A DNA stretch of 40,502 nucleotides from Streptomyces malaysiense. Lineage in GTDB: Bacteria; Actinomycetota; Actinomycetes; Streptomycetales; Streptomycetaceae. Positions 17,559 to 26,742 of this stretch are shown one piece after another. The DNA lies in assembly GCF_000980885.2 (NCBI RefSeq), contig NZ_LBDA02000097.1:1-40502 (forward strand), written 5' to 3'. The position numbers were made by a program, and so were the translations under genes. Within the stretch, counting starts at the first letter, position 1. Each line of letters starts with the position of its first letter. Under the pieces are notes generated by a model. It ran no database searches. It was not told where the DNA came from and saw nothing but the letters and a program-made list of their open reading frames with translations.

Positions 17559-18374
17559 ATGAACACCACCGACGGGGAATCCGACGCCCGCCTGGCCGTG
17601 ACCGCGGTCCGGGCGGGCGCCGTCGTCGTACGCGACCTGTACGGCGACCGGCTCGCGCGCTACGCAAAGGGCGCGGGCGACTTCGCCACCGAGGCGGACC
17701 TCGCCGCCGAGCGGGCCATCCTGGACGTGCTGCGCACCGCCCGCCCGGACGACGCGGTCACCGGCGAGGAGAGCGGCAGCGGCGGCGCCGCCGGGGCCCG
17801 GCGCCGCTGGCTGGTCGACCCGCTGTGCGGCACCCTCAACTACGCGGTGCGGAACATGCTCGTCGGCGTCAACGTCGCGCTGCGGGTGGACGGCGAGACC
17901 ACGGCGGCGGCCACCGCCGACCCGTTCACCGGCGAGGTGTTCTGGACCGACGGCACCCGGGCCCGGCTGAGCACCGGCGACGGGGACGAGGGGCTGACCC
18001 CGTCCGCCGCCTCCGCGCTGGTGGACGTCAACCTCGACCCGCCCTTCCCCAACGCCCCGGGTTTCCGGGCCCCGCTGCTGCTCGCCGACCCCGACTTCAC
18101 CGAGTGTTATCGGCCCCGGGTGATCTCCAGCACCCTCGCCCTCGCCTGGGTCGCCGCGGGGCGCCGCGCCGCCTATGTCACCGACGGCCACCTCGTCGAC
18201 AGCGTGCACTTCGCCGCCGGCATCGCCCTGTGCGAGGCCGCGGGCTGCACGGTCACCGGCCTGTACGGCGAGCCGCCGTTCACCGGCCGGGGCGGACTGG
18301 TCGCCGCCGCCGACCCCGGCACCCATGCCGCACTCCTCGCGATGGTTCGACGGCAGGCGCGAAAAGGGGCTTGA
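17559..18374 (+). CDS. Inositol monophosphatase-family protein lacking two metal-ligand Asp
   Basis: 271 residues with the complete IMPase/FBPase-like fold. The first metal motif GEES (69-72) is intact, but the hallmark DPLDGT is DPLCGT (Asp87 kept, the second Asp is Cys90), and the later WDxAA motif reads VHFAAG, replacing the third key Asp with His217. In characterised IMPases all three aspartates bind the catalytic Mg ions. The protein may therefore be inactive, use metals differently (Cys and His could bind zinc or manganese), or have a regulatory role. Both substituted codons are clear in the DNA, so a frameshift or misread is not the cause. The start has no Shine-Dalgarno sequence and may be leaderless. 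Confidence 0.85.
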   Translation: MNTTDGESDARLAVTAVRAGAVVVRDLYGDRLARYAKGAGDFATEADLAAERAILDVLRTARPDDAVTGEESGSGGAAGARRRWLVDPLCGTLNYAVRNMLVGVNVALRVDGETTAAATADPFTGEVFWTDGTRARLSTGDGDEGLTPSAASALVDVNLDPPFPNAPGFRAPLLLADPDFTECYRPRVISSTLALAWVAAGRRAAYVTDGHLVDSVHFAAGIALCEAAGCTVTGLYGEPPFTGRGGLVAAADPGTHAALLAMVRRQARKGA

Positions 18375-18440
18375 CGTGACGCCCTGAGCGGCACGCGCCG
18401 AAAGGTCCGGCCCCGAAGGCTTGTGCGGCATCCGTCTCGC

Positions 18441-18486
18441 CACTTAAATCAAAACGTGAACTAAGTAGTGAGCGATCGATGTTCAC
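18441..18486 (+). promoter_or_regulatory. AT-rich promoter/operator region of the discoidin gene
   Basis: A distinctly AT-rich island holds partial inverted repeats: CACTTA near 18441 with TAAGTAGTG at 18462-18470, and GTGAAC (18456-18461) with GTTCAC (18481-18486). The location 25-70 bases before the ATG at 18511 suits a regulated promoter. The arms are short, so the operator reading is tentative. Confidence 0.4.
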
Positions 18487-18510
18487 CCACCGGTCTTCAG
18501 GGAGCCGCAC

Positions 18511-21051
<2,541 letters not shown>

Positions 21052-21061
21052 CCCGCCCCAC

Positions 21062-21098
21062 CCCGGGAGCGGACCGGTCTCACCGGTCCGCTCCCGGG
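21062..21098 (+). terminator. Terminator after the discoidin/beta-helix gene
   Basis: Perfect 16-bp stem (21062-21077 with 21083-21098) and a TCTCA loop, 11 bases after the stop codon. Confidence 0.85.
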
Positions 21099-21594
21099 CT
21101 CCCGCGAACCAGACGTACCCTGCCGGACTGCGCCGACCCGGGGCACCCCCTAGGGTGTCGTACACGGGCGGCCGGCCGCCGCCCCGCCCCGGGTCAAGGC
21201 AGCGGCCCCGCCGAAGGAGTCCCCGGCGAGGAGACCTGACCCAGCCCGAGCGGTCCCCGGGACCGGACCAGCGCGTCCGGCGGGCCAGCTGCCCCGGCAA
21301 CTCTACGGGAGACGGCCCGACTTCACCCCGGCCGGGAGATCCCCCGATTCCCGGTTCCGGACGCCCCGGCCCGGGGACCTCGGCGGACGGTCCGCTCGAC
21401 CCGCCGCCGCATGTCCGGCCGGAACCACTCGGCCCACCGCGCCCCGCCGTCCCGGGCCCGACCCCCACGACCTGTGGTCGGCCGCGGGCGGTTCCCCCCG
21501 AAGGGGGCCACCCCGTCGGCGTACCCGGAGAGGCGGACCCCCTCCCGGCCGGGTGTGATGGTGCTGTCCCTCAGTCAACCAGTGAGGCAGTTTC
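21099..21594 (+). other. Long gene-free leader region upstream of the chaplin
   Basis: About 500 bases with no believable gene. A TAGGGT -10-like hexamer lies at 21151-21156. Downstream there are several short hairpins: GGGTCA 21191-21196 with TGACCC 21237-21242 enclosing CGCCG/CGGCG (21209-21213 with 21224-21228), CGGTC/GACCG at 21251-21265, and CCGGAC/GTCCGG at 21263-21280. This could be a structured 5' leader or a small RNA; high G+C makes chance hairpins common. The segment next to the start codon carries GTGAGG, the chaplin ribosome binding site. Confidence 0.35.
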
Positions 21595-21837
21595 ATGCGC
21601 ATTCGCAGCATCGCCACAACGGCCGTACTCGCAGGTGTCTTTGCGCTGGGCGGCACCGCCGGCGCCTTCGCGGCCGACCCCGACCCGACGACCGGCGTGG
21701 CCATGGACAGCCCGGGTGTCCTGTCCGGGGACGTCGTCCAGGTCCCGATCGACATTCCCGTCAACCTCTGCGGTGACTCCGTCGACATCATCGGACTGCT
21801 GAACCCGGCCGCCGGCAACACCTGCGTCAACCAGTGA
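21595..21837 (+). CDS. Short chaplin (DUF320), aerial-surface amyloid protein
   Basis: 80 residues: a Sec signal peptide (1 to about 27, ending GAFA), then a single chaplin domain with SPGVLSG, QVP, IPVNLCG, IGLLNP and GNTCVN. The two cysteines (59 and 77) are those that form the conserved disulfide of ChpD/F/G/H-type short chaplins; there is no LAXTG sorting signal. Chaplins assemble into amyloid-like films that lower surface tension and coat aerial hyphae. Compared with the usual motif, several Asn/His positions are Asp here, making the mature peptide acidic. The start is fixed by GTGAGG seven bases upstream. Convergent with the Rsb-type operon. Confidence 0.93.
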   Translation: MRIRSIATTAVLAGVFALGGTAGAFAADPDPTTGVAMDSPGVLSGDVVQVPIDIPVNLCGDSVDIIGLLNPAAGNTCVNQ

Positions 21838-21843
21838 CGGCAC

Positions 21844-21882
21844 GCCCGTGCGCCGGCCCTGTCCCGGGTCCGGCGCACGGGC
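21844..21882. terminator. Bidirectional terminator between chaplin and Rsb-type operon
   Basis: Perfect 13-bp arms (21844-21856 with 21870-21882) around a 13-base loop, filling the 48-base gap between two convergent stop codons. Confidence 0.8.
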
Positions 21883-21885
21883 ACG

Positions 21886-22578
21886 TCAGACGGCGGTGCG
21901 GCACAGCAACAGGCAGATGTCGTCGTCGTGTTCGGAGTCCCGCAGCATCGGCTCCAACAGCGCGTCGGCCGCCGCGTCCAGCCGTTCCAGCTGCGCCACG
22001 CCGAGGGCGTCCAGGGCTCGCGCCAGCCGCTCTATGCCCGCGTCGATCCCCGCGGACCGGCGCTCCACCAGGCCGTCCGTGTAGAGCGCGAGCGTGGCCC
22101 CGTCCGGCAACTCCTCGCGGTGCTCCTCGTACTCGTAGGGCACCGGAACCCCGAGCACGCCCTGGTTGGTCTGGTGCAGCTCCTCGCGGTGGAACCGGAC
22201 CAGCTCCTCCGCCTCGTCCAGACCCGCCAGTACGACGGCGGTGTCCTCGCCCGCGCCGAGCAGCGCCTCGGCGAGGTCCGCCTCGGCCAGGTCGTCCGGC
22301 CGGGGCAGGGGCCTGGGCGGGGGAGCGGGGCAGGCCAGCGTGTGCCGCCAGGGCCCGGAACCGTCCAGGGCGATGTGGAGGTCCTCGTCGGCGGTCACGG
22401 TCAGCCGCTGCCGCCGCCCCTCCCGGCAGGGCCGCAGCAGTGCGGTCAGCACGGCCAGGAATCGGGCGCGGTCCCGGGCCGGCACCCCCGCGTCCGCCGT
22501 GAGCCGCGCCAGCAGGGCACGGGCACGGGCCGCGTCGACGGGGCCGGTCAGGGTCCAGGTCTCGGAGATCTGGGTCAT
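21886..22578 (-). CDS. RsbU-like SpoIIE phosphatase, internally deleted remnant
   Basis: 230 residues. The N-terminal part (about 1-135) ends with FHREELHQTNQGVL, the segment that in RsbU-type Streptomyces phosphatases leads into a helix, GAF and PP2C (SpoIIE) core. Here it passes at once into VPVPYEYEE and LPDGATLALYTDGLVERR, the last quarter of the PP2C domain, ending EHDDDICLLL. The metal-binding GGDWYD-type and DVxGHG-type motifs are missing, so phosphatase activity is not expected. The frame is open across the join, indicating an in-frame deletion near 22145-22165. The start ATG overlaps the preceding stop as ATGA. Family members dephosphorylate STAS anti-anti-sigma factors. Confidence 0.75.
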   Translation of the reverse strand: MTQISETWTLTGPVDAARARALLARLTADAGVPARDRARFLAVLTALLRPCREGRRQRLTVTADEDLHIALDGSGPWRHTLACPAPPPRPLPRPDDLAEADLAEALLGAGEDTAVVLAGLDEAEELVRFHREELHQTNQGVLGVPVPYEYEEHREELPDGATLALYTDGLVERRSAGIDAGIERLARALDALGVAQLERLDAAADALLEPMLRDSEHDDDICLLLCRTAV

Positions 22579-23611
22579 GGGCGCCGGTCCGGGGCCAGTA
22601 CGGCGACGCCGGTGTCGTCGCGTGGGGGGCGGGCGGCACTGCCGGCGTCCCGCAGGACGGTCGCGGCCAGCACCGACGGATCGTGGGCGAGCAGCCGGGG
22701 GTCCTCGGGCGGGGTCCAGCGGCTGGGCAGCCCGTCACTGTGCGGCACGAGCAGACTGTCGCGGTGCCACGGCGCCCGGCGCGAGGGGACGTGCGCCGGG
22801 AAGTACGCCCCGACGATCCCCGGGTGCGACACCAGCGACGTCCACCCGTCCGGGGTGCGCAGCCGGGCGCCGATGTTGCCGGCCCCGGCGAAGCCGAGTT
22901 CCCCCTTCGCCGAGTCCACCTGGGCCACGGCGATCGCGGCCCCCGGGTGGGGCGCAGGGCGGTGTACAGCCGCCGCAGGATCTCCCGGGGCGGCGACTGC
23001 GCGGCCCGCCGCAGCTCCGTGACCGCCGCGCCGGACGCCTGCCCGGCCTCGGGCCCGTGCCCGAGCCCGTCCGCGAGCAGCAGCGTCACCAGCCCCGCGT
23101 GGCGCACGCACGCCCAGGCGTCACCGGAGGTCTCCGCCCGGTCGAGCGACACGACGACGCCGCCGGCCGAGGGCCCGCCGGGAGTACGCCCGCCCTCCGC
23201 GCGCTCCGGATCGATCCGTGCCGTCGCCACCGTGCCCCGGCCCGGGGCGCCGTACAGCCGGAAGACGTCGGCATTGCGCAGGCAGCTGCCCAGGCCCGCG
23301 CCGAGGGAGGAGCCGGCGGTGGTGCGGCCGTCGCGCAGGGCCGCGCTGACGTCGGCGATGCCCGGCCCGTGGTCCAGCGCGAACAGCCGTACCGAGGTCC
23401 CGGTGCCGGACGGCGGTGTCTCCAGGTTGACCACCAGGGTGCCGCCGCCCGCGTGCCGGAGCAGATTGGTGGCCAGCTCGGTGGCCACCAGTTCGCCGGC
23501 CGCCGTGCGCTCCGGCCCCAGTCCGGCCCCTGCGCACGCCTCGCGGACCGCCGTACGGGCGTCCGGCACGCGCGTGGAGTCGTGCACCGGTACCTCCCAC
23601 ACGCGGCTCAT
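22575..23611 (-). pseudogene. RsbT-like kinase/SpoIIE phosphatase fusion, frameshifted
   Basis: The first part, read from ATG 23611, is an HATPase domain (TAAGELVATELATNLLRHAGGG, DHGPGI, GLGSCLRNAD) running into a PP2C domain (ADGLGHGPEAGQASGAAV), to about LYTALRP. The second part continues in the -1-related frame (GAAIAVAQVDSAKGELGFAG ... PHSDGLPSRW ... DDTGVAVL) to the stop at 22575. The break is at a C5 run (22940-22944; G5 on the coding strand): one more base would restore a 345-residue protein. Without it the first frame stays open into unrelated sequence and loses the PP2C C-terminus. A true mutation, homopolymer sequencing error or slippage are all possible. It is coupled by ATGA overlaps on both sides. 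Confidence 0.8.
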
Positions 23612-24084
23612 CCCAGCCCCGATCGCGAGGAGGGCACCTGGGACACCCAGGCGACGGCCGTGACGGTCGTACCCCGGCCCGGCTCGGTGTCCACGCTGAA
23701 CTCCTGCACCAGCCGCCTGGCACCGCTGAGCCCGAGCCCGAGGCCGCCACCGGAGGTGTAGCCGTCGGTCATGGCCAGCTCCAGATCGTGGATCCCGGGG
23801 CCGCTGTCGACGAAGCGCATCCTCAGGCCGCGGGCGCGGCCGTCGTCCAGCGGCGTGATCTCCGCGTGCCCGCCACCGCCGTGCACCAGGGTGTTGCGGG
23901 CCAGCTCGCTCGCCGCCGTGACCAGTTTCGTCTGCTGCACCAGACCGAATCCGAGGGCCGCCGCGCACTGCCGCACCTGCTGCCGCGCCCAGGCCAGATC
24001 CGCGTCCGAACCGATCGGCACGCTGGTCGCGGACGCCTGGCCGGACGGCCGCATCAGCTGACGTGCCAACTCTCCGTTCCGCAT
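23608..24084 (-). CDS. RsbT-like anti-sigma / serine kinase (GHKL ATPase)
   Basis: 158-residue cytoplasmic protein of the RsbT/RsbW ATPase family. It keeps the N box (VTAASELARNTLVHGGGG), the G1 motif (FVDSGPGI) and the G2 lid (SGGGLGLGLSGARRLVQEF). Such proteins phosphorylate STAS partners or activate RsbU-type phosphatases in partner-switching cascades that release stress sigma factors. It is the first gene of a three-gene operon and overlaps the next gene as ATGA. RsbR and RsbS (STAS) genes usually found just upstream are absent here. The start is uncertain: ATG 24084 and ATG 24054 are both in frame and neither has a good ribosome binding site. Confidence 0.85.
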   Translation of the reverse strand: MRNGELARQLMRPSGQASATSVPIGSDADLAWARQQVRQCAAALGFGLVQQTKLVTAASELARNTLVHGGGGHAEITPLDDGRARGLRMRFVDSGPGIHDLELAMTDGYTSGGGLGLGLSGARRLVQEFSVDTEPGRGTTVTAVAWVSQVPSSRSGLG

Positions 24085-24210
24085 GGCGAGTTCACGCCGA
24101 CAGTCGACCCGGTGGCGACCGTCCCGGCGCGGACTCCGCTCCGATCCGGCGCGGGTGCCGGGTGGCCGACTACCCCGGATCGCGCGAGGGTCTCCCGGCT
24201 GTTGCGAATG

Positions 24211-24972
24211 TCACCCCTGTGGGTGCACATCCCGCACGTCCCGGACCGGTCGGCGGAACAGGGCCGTCCACAGGAACGGCTCCCCGAAGAGCGCGGAGCC
24301 CGGCGGCTGGGGCCGCATCGCGCGCAGCTCGATCTCCTCCAGCCCGGCGAAGACATGGCGCAGCGCCTCGGGAGTGTACGCGAGACCGCCGCCCAGACTC
24401 CCGGCGCGGTAGAGGTCCGCGTCCGAGAGCTCCGACCCCATCCGCCCGGCGGCGAAGCAGGTCAGCGAGAAGTGACCGCCGGGCGCCAGGAGGCGCTCCA
24501 GCAGGGCGAGATGGCTGATCCGGCGGTGCGGCGGCAGATGGTGGAAGCAGCCCGAGTCATGGATCAGCCGGTAGGGGCCCAGCGGGGCGTCGGCCGCGAG
24601 CGCGAACACGTCACCGTGCAGGAGACGGACGTCGAGGCCCGCCGCCCGCGCCCGCCGCCCGGCCAGGCCGAGTGCGGTGGGGGAGAGGTCGACGGCGTCC
24701 ACCTCGAAGCCGCGCTCGGCGAGCAGCAGCGCGTTGCGGCCGAGCCCGCAGCCGAGGTCCAGCGCCCGCCCGGGTGCGATCAGACCGCGGTCCAGGTAGG
24801 ACACCAGGCTCTCGTCCGGCTTCGCCGCGAAGAACGGGACGGGTCTGTCCGGGTCCGCGTAGAAGTCGTCCCACCAGCCGGCCGCCCCGCCCGTCCAGCG
24901 ATCGGTCTCCGGCGCGAACAGCCCGTCCAGGAGCCGCAGTACGTCCTCCACTGTGCGAATGCCCCGGTCCAT
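24211..24972 (-). CDS. Class I SAM-dependent methyltransferase
   Basis: 253 residues with a Rossmann-type methyltransferase domain: motif I LDLGCGLGRNALLLAERGF, acidic motif II VDAVDLS, motif around LLHGDVF, and post-motif LLAPGGHFSLTCF. It resembles small-molecule methyltransferases of the UbiE/tellurite-resistance class; the acceptor is unknown. The ATG at 24972 follows a double GGAGGGAGGG ribosome binding site. A TAGGTT -10-like hexamer lies at 24996-25001 on the coding strand. The Rsb-type operon begins only 127 bases beyond the stop on the same strand with no clear terminator between, so read-through into it is possible. Confidence 0.88.
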   Translation of the reverse strand: MDRGIRTVEDVLRLLDGLFAPETDRWTGGAAGWWDDFYADPDRPVPFFAAKPDESLVSYLDRGLIAPGRALDLGCGLGRNALLLAERGFEVDAVDLSPTALGLAGRRARAAGLDVRLLHGDVFALAADAPLGPYRLIHDSGCFHHLPPHRRISHLALLERLLAPGGHFSLTCFAAGRMGSELSDADLYRAGSLGGGLAYTPEALRHVFAGLEEIELRAMRPQPPGSALFGEPFLWTALFRRPVRDVRDVHPQG

Positions 24973-25224
24973 CCGGCCCTCCCTCCGATACGGAGAACCT
25001 AGGGACCTACGAGGCTCCGCACCAGGTCACCGGAGACGGGCCGAGGGCGTGGACGGGTGCCCCAGCAGGCGCCGGGGAGCGGGGCGGGGACTTCCACCGG
25101 GCCTTCGCCGTTCGCGGTCGACGCCCCCGGCCGGCACCCCTGGAAAGGTTGCTGAGGACGGGCCGGGGAGCACTTCTTCGACTGTTCCCACATGTCCCTC
25201 CTCCCACCCCGCCGCCTCTCCTCC

Positions 25225-26412
25225 TCAGCCCGAAGCGCCCGCGGGGGGCTCGCGCCTCGCGGGCACGGGATCCGGCTGCGGCTGCCGCTTTTCCACGGGC
25301 CGCCGACGGCGCAGCAGCAGTCGCCTGGCCGGGCACTCGACCGCCTCGTACAGCACCCAGGACAGCCCGAGCGAGACGGCGAACGCGGTGGCGGTGACGG
25401 CGAACCCGGCGAGGAGGCCGAAGTGGGGCTTGGTGCCCAGCAGATTGGTGGTGGCGCGCAGCACCAGCAGATGGATCATGTAGAAGGCGAACGACAGTTC
25501 GCCGAGCCGCACCAGACGCCGGTGCCGCCACAGCGACGGCTGCCCGTTCAGATCGGCGACGGCGGCCGCGGGGATGAGCAGGGCGAACCCGGTGAGGGTG
25601 CACACCGTGGCGGAGTAGCCGGGGGTGACCTGCGGTACCAGGAAGTAGCCGATGATCGCCAGCGCGAGGGACGCCTCCAGCCCCGGCCCGCGCCACCGGT
25701 CGAGCAGCACCAGCCGGGCGGTGACCGCGCCGAGCACGAACTCGGGCAGCCGGGCGGCGGGGAAGGTGTAGAGCGTGTACGTCCACCAGTGGTGTGCGTC
25801 CGACCAGGCCAGCACCAGCACCGATGCCGCCGACAGGGCGCCCAGCGCGGCCGACGCGCGGGCGCCGAGGCGGCGCAGCAGCACGATCAGCAGCGGGAAG
25901 GCGGCGTAGAAGAAGGCCTCGCAGGCGAGGGACCAGCTGACCGGGTTGAGCGTCTGCCACCAGGGGTGCCACCAGGAGTGCAGCAGCAGCGCGTTGGCGA
26001 GCGCCGGCTCCGGCGCGGGGTTGCCCTGGTGCGCCAGGGTGAGGGCCATCAGCAGCGCCACCGCGAGGGTGACGAGGTGCACCGGGTAGATCCGGGCGAC
26101 GCGCCGCCGCCAGAAGGCGAGGGGCCGGTCACCGGGCCGGGCCGACCAGGTCAGGACGAAACCCGACAGCACGAAGAAGAACGACACGCCGGTGGCACCG
26201 GCACCGAATCCCCAGCCGACCAGATGGCCGGCGGTGCCGCCGAAGTAGCCGAAGTTGTTGACGTGCAGTCCGAACACCAGCAGCGCCGCCATCCACCGCA
26301 GCCCGGTCAGGGACGGCAGGGAGGGGTTGGCGGCGGGCGGAACACGGGTGTTCGCCGTGCCGGTCGGGGCGAGCGGCGTCGTCCGGAGCGCCCGGGTCGT
26401 CGCCGTGGTCAT
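25225..26412 (-). CDS. Integral membrane acyltransferase 3 (OafA-like)
   Basis: 395-residue membrane protein of the acyltransferase 3 family with about ten hydrophobic segments. The family start SLTGLRWMAALLVFGLHVNNF holds the conserved His in the first membrane helix; further features are SFFFVLSGFVLTW, RRVARIYPVHLV and SWSLACEAFFYAAFP. These enzymes transfer O-acyl groups to sugars or lipids at the membrane. The C-terminus is a basic cytoplasmic tail. The ATG at 26412 (MTTATTRALR) is preceded by a weak AGGTGA; an upstream ATG at 26484 would add a non-conserved extension. No sugar biosynthesis genes are adjacent, so the acceptor is unknown. Confidence 0.9.
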   Translation of the reverse strand: MTTATTRALRTTPLAPTGTANTRVPPAANPSLPSLTGLRWMAALLVFGLHVNNFGYFGGTAGHLVGWGFGAGATGVSFFFVLSGFVLTWSARPGDRPLAFWRRRVARIYPVHLVTLAVALLMALTLAHQGNPAPEPALANALLLHSWWHPWWQTLNPVSWSLACEAFFYAAFPLLIVLLRRLGARASAALGALSAASVLVLAWSDAHHWWTYTLYTFPAARLPEFVLGAVTARLVLLDRWRGPGLEASLALAIIGYFLVPQVTPGYSATVCTLTGFALLIPAAAVADLNGQPSLWRHRRLVRLGELSFAFYMIHLLVLRATTNLLGTKPHFGLLAGFAVTATAFAVSLGLSWVLYEAVECPARRLLLRRRRPVEKRQPQPDPVPARREPPAGASG

Positions 26413-26698
26413 CGAATCACCTGCCGCTGAGGGTTGGCGTGGGCAATGAAGGGCACTGCTGCCCGCTGCTCCCCGTTCCATCACGTCACATGCGGAACAT
26501 CACACAGATGCCGAACGAGGCAACCCCTCACGCGCCACGGACATCACCCCCCGGTGCACCCGTACGAGCGACATCGCCTCCACCGCTTGGCGGCGGCGCC
26601 GCTACGAGGCCAGGGGCGCGGCAAGGCGACCGGGTGGCCGGAAACCGTTCGCTCGACCGGCCCCGGCGATGCCGACGTGCCGTGCGCGTACGGGAGAA
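26413..26698. other. Intergenic region between acyltransferase and efflux gene
   Basis: No gene seen. Near 26475-26498 there is GTTCC/GGAAC around ATCACGTCACATGC, together with repeated TGTGATG-like words on the coding strand of the acyltransferase, a possible control region 65-90 bases upstream of its start. The rest is unremarkable GC-rich DNA. Confidence 0.35.
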
Positions 26699-26727
26699 GG
26701 GGGCGCGGTTCCCTGAACCGTGCCCCC
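26699..26727 (-). terminator. Terminator after the MarR-efflux operon
   Basis: 13-bp arms (26699-26711 with 26715-26727) with a single mismatch and a 3-base loop, 16 bases beyond the efflux gene stop. Confidence 0.8.
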
Positions 26728-26742
26728 TACGAACGCCGGAGG

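Noticed and set aside
21186..21300. Known riboswitch (ydaO/c-di-AMP, SAM or cobalamin class) upstream of the chaplin
   Set aside because: Only scattered words resemble these classes (for example GGAGACCTG, CCGGCAAC); the order and spacing of conserved elements do not fit any I know.
22930..22960. Programmed ribosomal frameshift at the G5 tract
   Set aside because: The tract does not match a standard X XXY YYZ slippery heptamer and I saw no convincing stimulatory structure; a one-base deletion or sequencing error is simpler.
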